NCBI RefSeq assembly: GCF_023150235.1
Contig: NZ_JAKLLH010000020.1
Span: 1 to 64,000 of the forward strand
Source of the DNA: Azonexus sp.
GTDB lineage: Bacteria > Pseudomonadota > Gammaproteobacteria > Burkholderiales > Rhodocyclaceae
Direction of reading: 5' to 3'
DNA: 64,000 nt
In this document: positions 1 to 7,899 of the stretch, one piece after another
Position numbering within the stretch: position 1 is the stretch's first letter
How the letters are laid out: every line of letters begins with the position of its first letter
The notes under the pieces: model-generated
What the model was told of the DNA's origin: nothing
The model's input: the letters and a program-made list of their open reading frames with translations, nothing else
Databases searched by the model: none
Position numbers and translations under genes: made by a program

Positions 1-1
1 A

Positions 2-115
2 ATCAAAACCGACGACGATATGGCGGAGATGATCACAGAACGCCATCGACGACGACTTGAAGCCATGCAATCCGCTTACGAAAATCAGGCCAAAACTCTC
101 GGGGCATCAAACTGA
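2..115 (+). CDS. C-terminal end of an unidentified protein (truncated by window edge)
   Basis: An open frame enters from the left edge and ends at TGA 113-115, giving 37 residues rich in Arg, Glu and Asp (it includes the run ERHRRRLEAMQ). The tail looks like a charged helix. Nothing in it identifies a family. Only the last part of the gene is present. Confidence 0.45.
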   Translation: MKTDDDMAEMITERHRRRLEAMQSAYENQAKTLGASN

Positions 116-202
116 TGCCGAATCTGACAAAGTAGAATTAGGCCATCAATCATTCAGGTTTGCCATGCGTAAAACCAAATCTACCAAGCTATTCGAGGCG
201 AC

Positions 203-1123
203 ATGTTCACGAAAACCTCCGCATTCCTGAGAGACCACCTGACCCCTATCAACACGCTGGTGTTGCCGTTTACCGTGCTCAATGGGTTTCTCGATTTTCT
301 CGGCGGTGCTTTCACTAGCCTCAGATACGTTGTCTTTACGCTGATCGGTACGATCTTCGTCGGGATGATCACGCTGGCGATTAGGGAAAAACGGCAAGCT
401 GCCCAAGCCAATGGGCTTGCCGCGCAAGTACCCGGCCGCTGGAATCGTCCATTTGCGCAGGTGTTGGCTGCCTTGCTCGGTGCTTCTGCGTTGTTCGGCG
501 GTATTTCTCTGGCCTATGCAAGCAAGGGGGGCGTCGTGGCCAATGCTTATCCTCCCCTGAAAGATGTGCAGCAGGCCATGCTCGGAGTGTTGCGGGATGT
601 GAAGGCGGATACCGTCGTGATCAAGGCGGGGGTGGAAAATATTTCGCGACACATGGATAACCCGCGTGCGCAACTGAAATCGCGTGGCTATGAGTTGACG
701 TCGTCTGGCTTGCTGGATGCCATCAAGCAGCGCGACGAAGAGGCGGTGGCGCTGTTCTCTGCCGTCAGGCTGCGGGTGGATAAGCCGGCGCCGCTGGGGT
801 TTCTGCTGCACGATTATTGGGATGCCAAGATCGCCAGCCTGCTGACCGAGGAAATGTTCGCAGACGAAAGTGCCTGTATCGACAAACACGGGAATGGGCA
901 GGAAATTGCGACCTTCCTGGATTTGTACAGGCTCAACCTGCGTCCCGACCAGCCCGAGAAGGCCGATACGTTCAAGCGCCTGTGCAAGTCGAATCTTGTT
1001 CGCGAGTTTTTGGAAAAGCAGGTGAAGACGATGCCTGGGCGACTATCGAGCAAGCCTGAACCGGGAGATAGCCCCGAGTTGCTGGCGCAATACCAATGGG
1101 CACTGAATTACCTGAGCAAGTAA
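203..1123 (+). CDS. hypothetical membrane protein, 306 aa
   Basis: I do not recognise the family. The N-terminal third has hydrophobic segments at about residues 15-35, 40-60 and 83-105, so it is probably an inner-membrane protein. The remaining two thirds are soluble and mixed alpha, with a cluster of charged residues and two Cys (about residues 226 and 263). A GAGG-like ribosome-binding sequence lies just before the ATG. It is followed after 18 bases by another small membrane protein on the same strand, so the two probably form one transcript. No enzymatic motif is visible. Confidence 0.6.
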   Translation: MFTKTSAFLRDHLTPINTLVLPFTVLNGFLDFLGGAFTSLRYVVFTLIGTIFVGMITLAIREKRQAAQANGLAAQVPGRWNRPFAQVLAALLGASALFGGISLAYASKGGVVANAYPPLKDVQQAMLGVLRDVKADTVVIKAGVENISRHMDNPRAQLKSRGYELTSSGLLDAIKQRDEEAVALFSAVRLRVDKPAPLGFLLHDYWDAKIASLLTEEMFADESACIDKHGNGQEIATFLDLYRLNLRPDQPEKADTFKRLCKSNLVREFLEKQVKTMPGRLSSKPEPGDSPELLAQYQWALNYLSK

Positions 1124-1141
1124 GGGCGAGGATAAATCGCC

Positions 1142-1693
1142 ATGTCCTTTGACGAAGACGCCCGCAAGAAAGCTCGCGTTAATTGGCTGCTTGGCATCGT
1201 CGCCTTTGTCGCCCTGTGCGCCTACGCCATGTTTTTCTTTGGCTGGCTGATCGGTTTTGTGGTGATCACACCCGTCATCGGCGTGGCTGTCGCAGTTTTT
1301 GTCGTCAATCACGGGGCTGGCGGGGTGGTCCGCCTGTTCAAGCACATGGCCTTGAATGAGCTGCAAGGCGTTCACCATGCCTTCCATGACCGCCCGGTCT
1401 GCATTCGCTGGCAAGGGGGAAGTTGCCAGACGGCGGCCGCCGATGTTTTTGCCATTCTCGACCATCAAACCGATGCCACTGCCTTGCGGCGCCTGGCGCT
1501 GCAGTATGGAAGCGATGGCTTTTTCAAGGATGAGGATGGGCGGTGGTGGTTCGGCGAATCTGCCCTGCTGGATTGGCTGCAACGCCGCTCGCAAAGTCTG
1601 GACACGCAAACCCTGCGCCTGCATCGCTGGTTCGCGAAGGAGGTTTTTCCACCGATGCACAAAAAGGCGGAGCTGGCGGGTGAACACCCGTGA
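1142..1693 (+). CDS. hypothetical membrane protein, 183 aa
   Basis: Two close hydrophobic segments (about residues 14-35 and 37-57) are followed by a soluble domain rich in Trp and His, ending in a basic helix. The soluble part includes a DGRWWFGESALLDWLQRR stretch. I do not recognise the family. It sits 18 bases after the preceding membrane protein and is probably co-transcribed with it. The gene ends 200 bases before the metalloprotease gene, so a functional link with that gene is possible but not shown. Confidence 0.6.
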   Translation: MSFDEDARKKARVNWLLGIVAFVALCAYAMFFFGWLIGFVVITPVIGVAVAVFVVNHGAGGVVRLFKHMALNELQGVHHAFHDRPVCIRWQGGSCQTAAADVFAILDHQTDATALRRLALQYGSDGFFKDEDGRWWFGESALLDWLQRRSQSLDTQTLRLHRWFAKEVFPPMHKKAELAGEHP

Positions 1694-1895
1694 AGGCCTT
1701 CTGTTGTGGCGGTATTTTGCCCCTGGTGGTTTCGAGCCTGGCCGGACTCAGCGGATTGGCGCCTGCCGGCAACGGGGAGAACCCGGCCACCTCAGCACAA
1801 AGCGTCACCCGCGACCTAAGGCCAAAATCACTTTTCAAAAATCTGGATTTGCCGGGTTCTGGGGGTATCGCTGCACTACTGCAAAGGGAGAAACC

Positions 1896-3065
1896 ATGTA
1901 CGGCCTGATTCTGCTGCTGACGCTGATACTCCCGTTGCTGGCCGTGAGCCTGGCGGGGCGCCATTTCGAACGCGGCCTGGCCGAATCTACCCCGGAGGCC
2001 CTGGCAAAACGGCGTTATGAGTTGTCGTGGCTAATCACGCTGGCCCTTATCGGGCAAATGCTGCTCCTGTCGGCACTCTTCTTCCACTGGGCTGATCACA
2101 TGGTCTTGCTGGAGCAATGGCTAGAGCAATTAGCCGAACCAATTCAAGCGATGGTCGAATTGATCGGCCTGATGGCGGCCACGGTCATACTCTCCGCCAC
2201 GGGCGCACTGGTCGTTATCGGCTATCTCAGCCTCTATCTCCTGCCCTGGCAACGTCTCGACCGTGCCATCAAACGTCTGCAGGGCCGCGTCGCGGGCAAA
2301 CAACCGGTCTGGCGGAGCTTGCGCAGCACCCTGGCCATGCTGCTCCCGCAAATGCTATGGATATCGCTGGCGTTTACCCAGCCGCCTGAGTTTTTCGCAG
2401 ATCCTGCCCGCGTCGGGCTTTTACTCGTGGGCTATCTGCTGACGGTACAGTCTGTGTCACCTTGGCTGCTGCAACTTGCCACCCCCACCGCGCGCCTGCC
2501 GGCCGATCATCCGGTCACTCAGATGGCGATGGAACTCAGCCGTGCCGCCGGGGTTCGTGTCGGGGCGGTGCGCGTGATGACGCTGGGGGAGACGAAGGTT
2601 GCCAATGCCCTGGTCAGCGGGCTGTGGCCCTGGCTGCGCTGCATCTATGTGACCGACCATATGCTGGCCACCTTCAGCACGGCGGAAATCCGCAGCATCC
2701 TGGCCCATGAGGTGGGGCATCTGCGCCACCGGCACCTGTGGTGCTACTTCGGCTTTGCCCTTGGCGGCGCCCTGGTCATCCCCCAGGCAGCCCACCTTCT
2801 CGATTACCTGGATTTCTTCCGTAACACGGCGTGGAGTCTCTGGATTGCCATCGGTCTCTACTGGGGCCTGATGTTCAAGTTCTTTTCGCGTCGCTTCGAA
2901 CGGCAGGCAGACCGCTATGCCGTCCAGGCTACGAACGATGTGGCCACTTTCCAGCGGGCGCTGGAAAAGCTGGCAGAAGTCAATGGCACGGTGAAGCAGT
3001 ACGCCAAGTGGGATGTGTTCCAGAGCCACCCGCCGATTGCCGAGCGGATAAAAGCCTTGGAGTGA
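1896..3065 (+). CDS. M48-family membrane zinc metalloprotease (Ste24/HtpX-like)
   Basis: A 389-residue polytopic membrane protein with the zincin motif HEVGH at residues 271-275 and a downstream Glu (E335, in FERQADRYA) that fits the third zinc ligand of M48 peptidases. Hydrophobic segments occur at about 1-20, 45-65, 85-115, 145-165 and 170-190, and two more follow the HEVGH motif. Family members cleave membrane or membrane-proximal proteins, often in envelope quality control. I chose the ATG at 1896 because AGGGAG lies six bases upstream; the same frame stays open further upstream but without a good start. The C-terminus (QSHPPIAERIKALE) is the usual end of M48 proteins. The substrate is unknown. 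Confidence 0.85.
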   Translation: MYGLILLLTLILPLLAVSLAGRHFERGLAESTPEALAKRRYELSWLITLALIGQMLLLSALFFHWADHMVLLEQWLEQLAEPIQAMVELIGLMAATVILSATGALVVIGYLSLYLLPWQRLDRAIKRLQGRVAGKQPVWRSLRSTLAMLLPQMLWISLAFTQPPEFFADPARVGLLLVGYLLTVQSVSPWLLQLATPTARLPADHPVTQMAMELSRAAGVRVGAVRVMTLGETKVANALVSGLWPWLRCIYVTDHMLATFSTAEIRSILAHEVGHLRHRHLWCYFGFALGGALVIPQAAHLLDYLDFFRNTAWSLWIAIGLYWGLMFKFFSRRFERQADRYAVQATNDVATFQRALEKLAEVNGTVKQYAKWDVFQSHPPIAERIKALE

Positions 3066-3179
3066 TGTTGCGAACGCGGGCAACGGGAAAAATCCTGATC
3101 TTGATTCCAACGTGGGAAACGAATGCAAGGATTAAGCTTGAAAACGTAACCCCGGCTATTCCCTGCTTGGTTGCCAAAT

Positions 3180-3198
3180 ATCAGCTCAGGCTGATTTT
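3180..3198. terminator. small hairpin, possible terminator
   Basis: ATCAGC and GCTGAT are separated by four bases and followed by TTT on the plus strand. It lies 115 bases after the metalloprotease stop and just beyond the end of the leftward YegD remnant, so it could serve either. The stem is short and the call is weak. Confidence 0.25.
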
Positions 3199-3226
3199 CC
3201 ACCAAGCCAACAGCAAGCCCCCCCGC

Positions 3227-3559
3227 CTACCCCGTCCCATACCGCCGCGCCGCATCCACCGCCAGGCCGACCTGGTGGGCCAGCCAATGGTCGGCGCGGT
3301 CGCGGATCAGGGCGAGCAGGCGCTCGATCTGCTCCGGCGCCTGTGCTTCGAGATGCAGCCGCTGCTGTTCGGCCCAGGCCTGGCGGGTGTAGGCAAAGTT
3401 GATGGTGTGCCCGGTCGCCAGGTTGAAATAGATGCTGGACGGCATTTCGCGGCCACTCTTCAACGGGCTGTGATGACCCAACAGCAGCATGACTTCGGCC
3501 AGGCTCGGTTGCTTGTCGAAATCGCTGCCGCCGATGTGGATGCCGTCGTTGGCCAACAC
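3227..3559 (-). pseudogene. internal fragment of a YegD-like Hsp70-family protein
   Basis: The 110-codon frame matches my memory of the middle of YegD-type Hsp70 proteins. An IGGSDFD segment (compare IGGNDLD in E. coli YegD) is followed by a leucine-rich MLLLG stretch, then FNLATGHTINFAYT and a helical HQVGLAVDAA region. The ATPase N-terminus with its phosphate loops is missing: three codons upstream of the only GTG in frame there is a TGA (3566-3568). The C-terminal nucleotide-binding portion is missing too, ending at TAG 3227-3229. It is therefore a decayed remnant rather than a working chaperone. A CACGGTCGACCGTG element lies about 100 bases upstream. Confidence 0.6.
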
Positions 3560-3644
3560 ATTGCTTCAGCGCTCGGCGGCGCAGGTGTGCTTCGGGGGAG
3601 GTGCGACCGAAGCAAGGTCCGTTCAGGCCGGATTGCCCTCTCCC

Positions 3645-3680
3645 CTGAAAATCGCCGTTTTTCACGGTCGACCGTGAAAA
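3645..3680. repeat. CACGGTCGACCGTG palindromic element, copy 1
   Basis: The 14-base core CACGGTCGACCGTG is at 3663-3676, flanked by TTTT and AAAA so that the perfect palindrome spans 3659-3680 (22 bases). On the left is an arm that, read on the other strand, gives GTGAAAAACGGCGATTTTC, as in copies 2, 6 and 7. It lies between the YegD remnant and the VF530 gene. Confidence 0.8.
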
Positions 3681-3733
3681 TCACCCAAAACCCCCTCCTG
3701 GGTCGCGCCATTCGGTAATCGGTGCAGGCTGCC

Positions 3734-3961
3734 TCAGCCCTCTCGCCGGTGCCGCATGTAAAGGTAGAGCGATTCGACCCGTTCGCGCGCCCATGGGGTG
3801 CGGCGGAGGAATTTGAGGCTGGAGGGAATGCTCGGGTCGATGTTGAAGCAGCGGATTTCGATCTGCCGCCCGAGTTCAGCCCAGCCGTAATGCGCGACCA
3901 GTTCGGTCAGCAGTTTTTCCAGGGTGACCCCGTGTAAAGGGTTGTTGGCTTGTGCAGTCAT
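3734..3961 (-). CDS. VF530-family small DNA-binding protein (DUF2132)
   Basis: A 75-residue protein with the family's signature blocks: [17 protein letters not shown], then the HYGWAELG turn, then [19 protein letters not shown] near the C-terminus. Proteins of this family are about 70-80 residues with an SNF2-associated-like fold and presumed nucleic-acid binding; the physiological role is not established. I start at the ATG at 3961 because the family begins close to this point; the frame upstream continues for 42 codons of proline- and arginine-rich sequence that does not look coding. It stands alone between a degraded gene and a hypothetical gene on the same strand. Confidence 0.85.
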   Translation of the reverse strand: MTAQANNPLHGVTLEKLLTELVAHYGWAELGRQIEIRCFNIDPSIPSSLKFLRRTPWARERVESLYLYMRHRREG

Positions 3962-4125
3962 CGTGGAAGGCGCAGGAAAAAAACGGGGGCGGAAAGGCCG
4001 GGGGTTTTGGGGTGTTTTGCCGGGTTGACCGTGAATATGGCCGGGTTCTGCCTGTTTTCTACCCATTTTCTGCCTGGCAACCGGCAAAACAGTCGGCCAG
4101 CCGGGTGCGCCGGCTGGCGGGTGGT

Positions 4126-4614
4126 TTAGTGCTTGCGGCGGGCCGGCATCGGTTTGCGCTGGCGCTGGCCGGGGCGCGACTTGCTGGTTTCCGCTGGTTT
4201 GGGTTTGGGCACCAGCAGGTTCTTGGCTGGTCCGGCAGCGGCGGTGCGGTGAGCGGCGATGGCGGCTGTCACTGCCGCCGGCTCGATTGCCGACAGCGGC
4301 TCGGCGATGCCGGGGGTGTAGGCGGCCAGGGCCTGCTTGACCGAAAAGACTCGCTCTTCACCGTCGCTTAGCTTGGGCAGTGCCTCGAACAAGGCCAGTC
4401 CGGCCGGCGTCAGCGCCAAGCCGTCGTCGCGGCCGAGCAGCAAACCGGCTTCGGCCAGGCGGGCGAAGCTGTCGATGAAACGTTGCTCGCCGGGAATCGC
4501 GATCTGCAGCAGATCAATCGCCGCCACCACGTCGACCAACTCGGCTGGCCGGCGCTTGGCCGCCAGGGCAACGGCAAGGAACATCAGGGGATCGTGATCG
4601 TGAATCGGGTGCAT
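4126..4614 (-). CDS. hypothetical protein with winged-helix-like N-terminus and basic tail, 162 aa
   Basis: The first 85 residues alternate hydrophobic helices with a final [15 protein letters not shown] stretch, a pattern common in small winged-helix domains. The C-terminal 40 residues are rich in Lys, Arg, Pro and Ala ([19 protein letters not shown]) and are probably unstructured and nucleic-acid or surface binding. No catalytic residues are evident. It may be a DNA-associated protein, but I cannot name the family. Confidence 0.55.
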   Translation of the reverse strand: MHPIHDHDPLMFLAVALAAKRRPAELVDVVAAIDLLQIAIPGEQRFIDSFARLAEAGLLLGRDDGLALTPAGLALFEALPKLSDGEERVFSVKQALAAYTPGIAEPLSAIEPAAVTAAIAAHRTAAAGPAKNLLVPKPKPAETSKSRPGQRQRKPMPARRKH

Positions 4615-4856
4615 GCGGACTTTCGGAAGGAGCGGGCGCGGAGTGCGCAGAAGGCGGGAGTGTACAGCGAGCGGTGGGCTTGGGGATTTTTTCCTGCGCT
4701 CGGGAGGACAAAAAACTGGCCGGGCGCTTTGCCTCGTCAGGTCGGCGGGGCTGTGCCGGGCATCTCTTCATCCCCGCGCTTGCCTTTCTCTGCAGTCCGA
4801 TGGCTGTGGATTGGCGGCTTGGCCGGATGGGCGGCCGTTGTGCGGGGGAGACTTTG

Positions 4857-5231
4857 CTACGGGCGGTGGCGAGGGTTTAGCGGGCTGTATTGCAGAATCC
4901 GGGCCAATCTGGCGGGGGCATCACTCTGTCCGTGCATCATTTCCAGGCAGATATCGAGCAGTTCCTCCAGGAGTCGTGACAGATCGGCGTCCCGTGGGGC
5001 TGCCGGAAGCTCGCTTTCGTGGCGTTCAATGTGCAATAGCAACTCTCCGAGCAAATCGTTGACCAGCATGGTCAGCGATTCCGGGGGCTGTTGTGCTTGG
5101 CCAAGTTGTTCGCGGATTGCGTCGGCGGTGGCGACCAGGCGAGCAAGGCTGCTCTCCTGAGTTTCGCTGTTTGGTCGTGGGTAGAACACTCTTTGGGGTG
5201 TTTGCCTGCGCTGCGCTTGCCGGGCGGGCAA
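4857..5231 (-). CDS. hypothetical helical protein divergent from an XRE regulator
   Basis: The open frame encodes a soluble, strongly helical, Leu- and Glu-rich protein without known motifs (a typical stretch is LLEELLDICLEMMHG). The longest start is a TTG at 5231, which lies only two bases from an operator-like palindrome and has a poorly spaced ribosome site. A GTG at 5189 is an alternative. It is divergent from the XRE gene with a 68-base spacer, a layout typical for a regulator and its target. The reading frame could still be spurious, as no family supports it. Confidence 0.4.
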   Translation of the reverse strand: MPARQAQRRQTPQRVFYPRPNSETQESSLARLVATADAIREQLGQAQQPPESLTMLVNDLLGELLLHIERHESELPAAPRDADLSRLLEELLDICLEMMHGQSDAPARLARILQYSPLNPRHRP

Positions 5232-5232
5232 T

Positions 5233-5248
5233 TCCTATAGTTGTAGGA
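5233..5248. promoter_or_regulatory. operator-like inverted repeat O1
   Basis: TCCTATAGTTGTAGGA is an imperfect palindrome that matches the second site at 5277-5292 at TCCYAYARTTGTRGGA. Centres are 44 bases apart, about four helical turns. Likely bound by the adjacent XRE protein. Confidence 0.5.
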
Positions 5249-5255
5249 CGACACG

Positions 5256-5284
5256 ATCATAGCGCAAGGGCCTAATTCCCACAA
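5256..5284 (-). promoter_or_regulatory. possible leftward promoter between the divergent genes
   Basis: On the minus strand, TATGAT (5261-5256) has a TTGTGG 17 bases upstream (5284-5279). The -35 falls inside operator O2 and the expected start point beside O1, so a repressor bound at both sites would cover it. The -35 match is weak. Confidence 0.3.
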
Positions 5285-5292
5285 TTGTGGGA
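5277..5292. promoter_or_regulatory. operator-like perfect palindrome O2 over the XRE ribosome-binding site
   Basis: TCCCACAATTGTGGGA is a perfect 16-base palindrome ending just before the XRE start region, and its GGGA end overlaps the likely Shine-Dalgarno GGGAG (5289-5293). This placement suggests autoregulation. Confidence 0.55.
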
Positions 5293-5299
5293 GATAGGT

Positions 5300-5593
5300 T
5301 TGGAGCTAAAAACAGCCTTTGGCAAAGTCCTGCGGCGGTATCGAATCCGCTCCGGATTGACGCAGGAGCAGCTTGGCTTCGAGGCTGATCTGCGGCGTAC
5401 CTACGTCAGCATTATCGAGTTGGGGCAGCAGCAGCCGTCGTTGGGGACGGTGTTCAAGCTGGCGAGGGCTTTGGGGGTCAGGCCGGCGCTGCTGATTCAG
5501 GATGTGGATGAGTTGCTCGCGGGGCGGGTTGCCGAGGCTTCCGGCGATCCGGAAAAATCCACGGAAAAGCCCGATTTCCACGGTCGACCGTAA
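5300..5593 (+). CDS. XRE-family helix-turn-helix transcriptional regulator
   Basis: A 97-residue protein with a Cro/C1-type HTH at about residues 5-60 (a GLTQEQLGFEADLRRTYVSI helix pair followed by IELGQQQPSLGTVFKLARALGV). I prefer the TTG at 5300, six bases after GGGAG; an in-frame TTG at 5285 would add five residues. The upstream palindromes suggest it represses itself and the divergent gene. The last codons (FHGRP) and the TAA stop lie inside a copy of the CACGGTCGACCGTG element, so insertion of that element may have reshaped the C-terminus. Confidence 0.8.
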   Translation: MELKTAFGKVLRRYRIRSGLTQEQLGFEADLRRTYVSIIELGQQQPSLGTVFKLARALGVRPALLIQDVDELLAGRVAEASGDPEKSTEKPDFHGRP

Positions 5594-5610
5594 AAAACAG
5601 CGATTTTCCC
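5577..5610. repeat. CACGGTCGACCGTG palindromic element, copy 2
   Basis: The core is at 5579-5591 with its final G replaced by A (CACGGTCGACCGTA). The right arm reads AACAGCGATTTTCCC, nearly identical to copy 6 at 59.5 kb. The element overlaps the 3' end of the XRE coding region. Confidence 0.75.
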
Positions 5611-5703
5611 GTTCGTTTTCCGCCGAGTTCGCCGTATGTCGGGCTTGTCGTCGGCGGGCGGACGCGCGGCGGGGGGCCTGCCGTGTGGGCAGGCACCGGA
5701 GGC

Positions 5704-7749
5704 TCAGGTGCGGAAGCGGGCCACGGCGTCGCGCAGGTCGCCGGCAAGTTGCTTCATGGCGCCGGCCTGTTGCCGGTTACCGTCGGAGATGCTCGCGTTT
5801 TCTCCGGCCATTTGCGATATCTGCTCTACCTGGCGCGAGATGTCGCCGCTGGCTGCGGATTGCTCTTGTGTGGCGCTGGCGATGTCGCGGACCACGACTT
5901 CGGTCTGGCTGTTGTTTCCATCGATGGTGGCGAGTACGCCGGCGATGCCGTTGATGCGTTGCATGCCGGCATCCATGCGGCCGCGCACATCCTGCATCTG
6001 TTCGGCGGCGAGGCGGGTTTCGTCGCGGATGGAGGTGATCATGGCGGCGATTTCCTGCGTCGAGTGGCCGGTGCGCTCGGCCAGTTTGCGCACCTCGTCG
6101 GCGACCACGGCAAAGCCGCGCCCTTGCTCGCCGGCGCGGGCGGCCTCAATGGCGGCGTTCAGGGCCAGGAGGTTGGTCTGGTCGGCGATTTCGCGGATCG
6201 TGCCGACGATGCTGGAGATTTCCTGCGACTTGGTGCCGAGGGCTACCACGCGCTCGGCGCTGCTGTTGAGTTCCTGCGCCAGTGCGTCGAGTTCGCCCAT
6301 GGCGGCGTGTACCACCTGGCGGCCGTCGCTGGAGGAGGCGCGCGCATGCTCGGCCAGCCGGGCAGCCTCGCCGGCATGTTCGGCGACCTGGCCGATGCTG
6401 ACCGACAATTCCTCGACGGCGGCGGCCATGGCCGAGGCGGCCTGGCTTTGTTGCGTCGAGGCGTGGGCAACGCGATCCGAGGAGCCTTCCTGGGCTTGCG
6501 CGGTGGTATCGATCTGCTGGGTAGCGCTGGCAATATTGCCGATCAGCGCGCCCAGGGTCTGCAAGGTGCCGTTGAGTTCGCGGGCGAGAACGTCGACCTC
6601 GTTGCGACTGTCGCGTCGGCCCTCGCCGAAACGTACGCCGATGTTGCCCCGTTCCACTTCGCGCAGCCCGGCGACGACTCCGGCCAGCGGCGCGAGGCCG
6701 CGATTGATGGCGAAGAACAGGATGGCGATGATCAGCAGCCCGGAGGCGGTCGATGCCAGGATCAGCAGGTTGCGCAGGCGCAGCGAATCTTCGATGAATT
6801 CGTCGACCGGGCCGGTGGCGCCGATGACCCAGTCCCATTTCGAGGAGTGGATGAAGACCATCAGCTTCTGCTCGCCGCGACTGTCGCCGACCGGCCAGTC
6901 GTAGGTCATCGTGCCTTCCTTGTCGCGCATCAGGCGGCGAGTGACCTCCCTGACATATTCCGGCAATTCGCTGTCGAGCTTGCCTTCGAGTTTGGGGTGA
7001 AGGGCAAAGCGCACGGCTTCCGATTTCGGTTCCTGCGCCACGGCGAAGAGGTAGCCGCTCCGAGCCAGCTTGATGCGCCGCATCTGCTCGCGCAAGGCAC
7101 GCAGCCCGGCTTTTTCCAGGTCCATGCGCACGGCAAAGGCGGCGATGATCCGACCGCCGCCGTCGCGCAATGGCGAGTAGCCGACCATCGTGTATTTGCC
7201 ATCGCGCAGGGCAAGATCGATCACCGCTTCGCCGGCAATCAGCTTGTCCTTCAGGCTGACGCGCGCCGAAGGCATCATCACCTTGCCCATCAGCGGGGCG
7301 GCATGCTTGCCGCCCAGGGTGGCGGCGATATAGAAGAAATCGTCGCCCTTGCGCACCAGCAGGGCGTTGTCGGTTTCGTTCCGGTTGTAGAACTCTTCGG
7401 CGAGTTCGGAATGTCCGTTGAGCAGGCGCCCGTTCTGGCGTAACTGCGGCAGGCTGGTTTCGCCGACGGTAACCGGCTCGTCCAGGCGTTCCAGTTGCGA
7501 GCCATAAAGTTGCTGCAATTGCTTCATGGCCCGTTCGGCGCGTGCCTGTTCGGTGTCGTAGGCCAGGTCGAGCAGGGCGCGCACCGAGGCAATCTGGCGG
7601 GTGATTTCCTCGCTGGCACCCCGCAGTGCGAACTGGGTGACCTGGCGATCGACCAACAGGGCGAGGCCGATGGTGACGATCAGGACGATGCTCGCGGCGA
7701 GCAAGGCAAGGTAGGTGGCCAGCGGTAGCTGGCGAAGGCGTTGAAACAT
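5704..7749 (-). CDS. methyl-accepting chemotaxis protein with periplasmic Cache-type sensor
   Basis: A 681-residue receptor. A first membrane segment (about residues 10-32) is followed by a periplasmic domain of about 280 residues with Cache-like features (a [17 protein letters not shown] strand region), a second membrane segment near 320-345, a HAMP domain, and a long cytoplasmic helical signalling domain. The hairpin tip reads [20 protein letters not shown], the universal CheA/CheW contact. I start at the ATG at 7749, which has GGGAG upstream; the longer frame lacks a ribosome site. It lies alone, away from che genes. The ligand cannot be inferred. Confidence 0.92.
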   Translation of the reverse strand: MFQRLRQLPLATYLALLAASIVLIVTIGLALLVDRQVTQFALRGASEEITRQIASVRALLDLAYDTEQARAERAMKQLQQLYGSQLERLDEPVTVGETSLPQLRQNGRLLNGHSELAEEFYNRNETDNALLVRKGDDFFYIAATLGGKHAAPLMGKVMMPSARVSLKDKLIAGEAVIDLALRDGKYTMVGYSPLRDGGGRIIAAFAVRMDLEKAGLRALREQMRRIKLARSGYLFAVAQEPKSEAVRFALHPKLEGKLDSELPEYVREVTRRLMRDKEGTMTYDWPVGDSRGEQKLMVFIHSSKWDWVIGATGPVDEFIEDSLRLRNLLILASTASGLLIIAILFFAINRGLAPLAGVVAGLREVERGNIGVRFGEGRRDSRNEVDVLARELNGTLQTLGALIGNIASATQQIDTTAQAQEGSSDRVAHASTQQSQAASAMAAAVEELSVSIGQVAEHAGEAARLAEHARASSSDGRQVVHAAMGELDALAQELNSSAERVVALGTKSQEISSIVGTIREIADQTNLLALNAAIEAARAGEQGRGFAVVADEVRKLAERTGHSTQEIAAMITSIRDETRLAAEQMQDVRGRMDAGMQRINGIAGVLATIDGNNSQTEVVVRDIASATQEQSAASGDISRQVEQISQMAGENASISDGNRQQAGAMKQLAGDLRDAVARFRT

Positions 7750-7830
7750 GTGATCTCCCTCTGCGGCTCCCGGTTGGGTTGGGGGCATCCCCGGGTGCCT
7801 CGATATTGTTCTGGCTGCTTTTTTGTAATC

Positions 7831-7853
7831 CCGGAAGTGTTACATATTTCCGG
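7831..7853. promoter_or_regulatory. inverted repeat upstream of the chemoreceptor gene
   Basis: CCGGAA and TTCCGG are separated by 11 bases, about 80 bases upstream of the chemoreceptor start. It could be a dimeric regulator site; no known family consensus is recognised. Confidence 0.3.
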
Positions 7854-7899
7854 TCGAGGCTGGGGGTGCGTGTAAGGGTTTTCGCCGATTGCTTTACGC

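Noticed and set aside
1356..1895. Long 5' extension of the metalloprotease frame
   Set aside because: It would overlap the 183-residue membrane gene out of frame; the ATG at 1896 has a good ribosome site and the expected membrane start.
3659..3680. Palindromic repeat as a ParB parS site
   Set aside because: The known parS consensus is TGTTTCACGTGAAACA; the core here is CACGGTCGACCGTG with a different centre, and copies are not clustered near an origin as far as can be seen.
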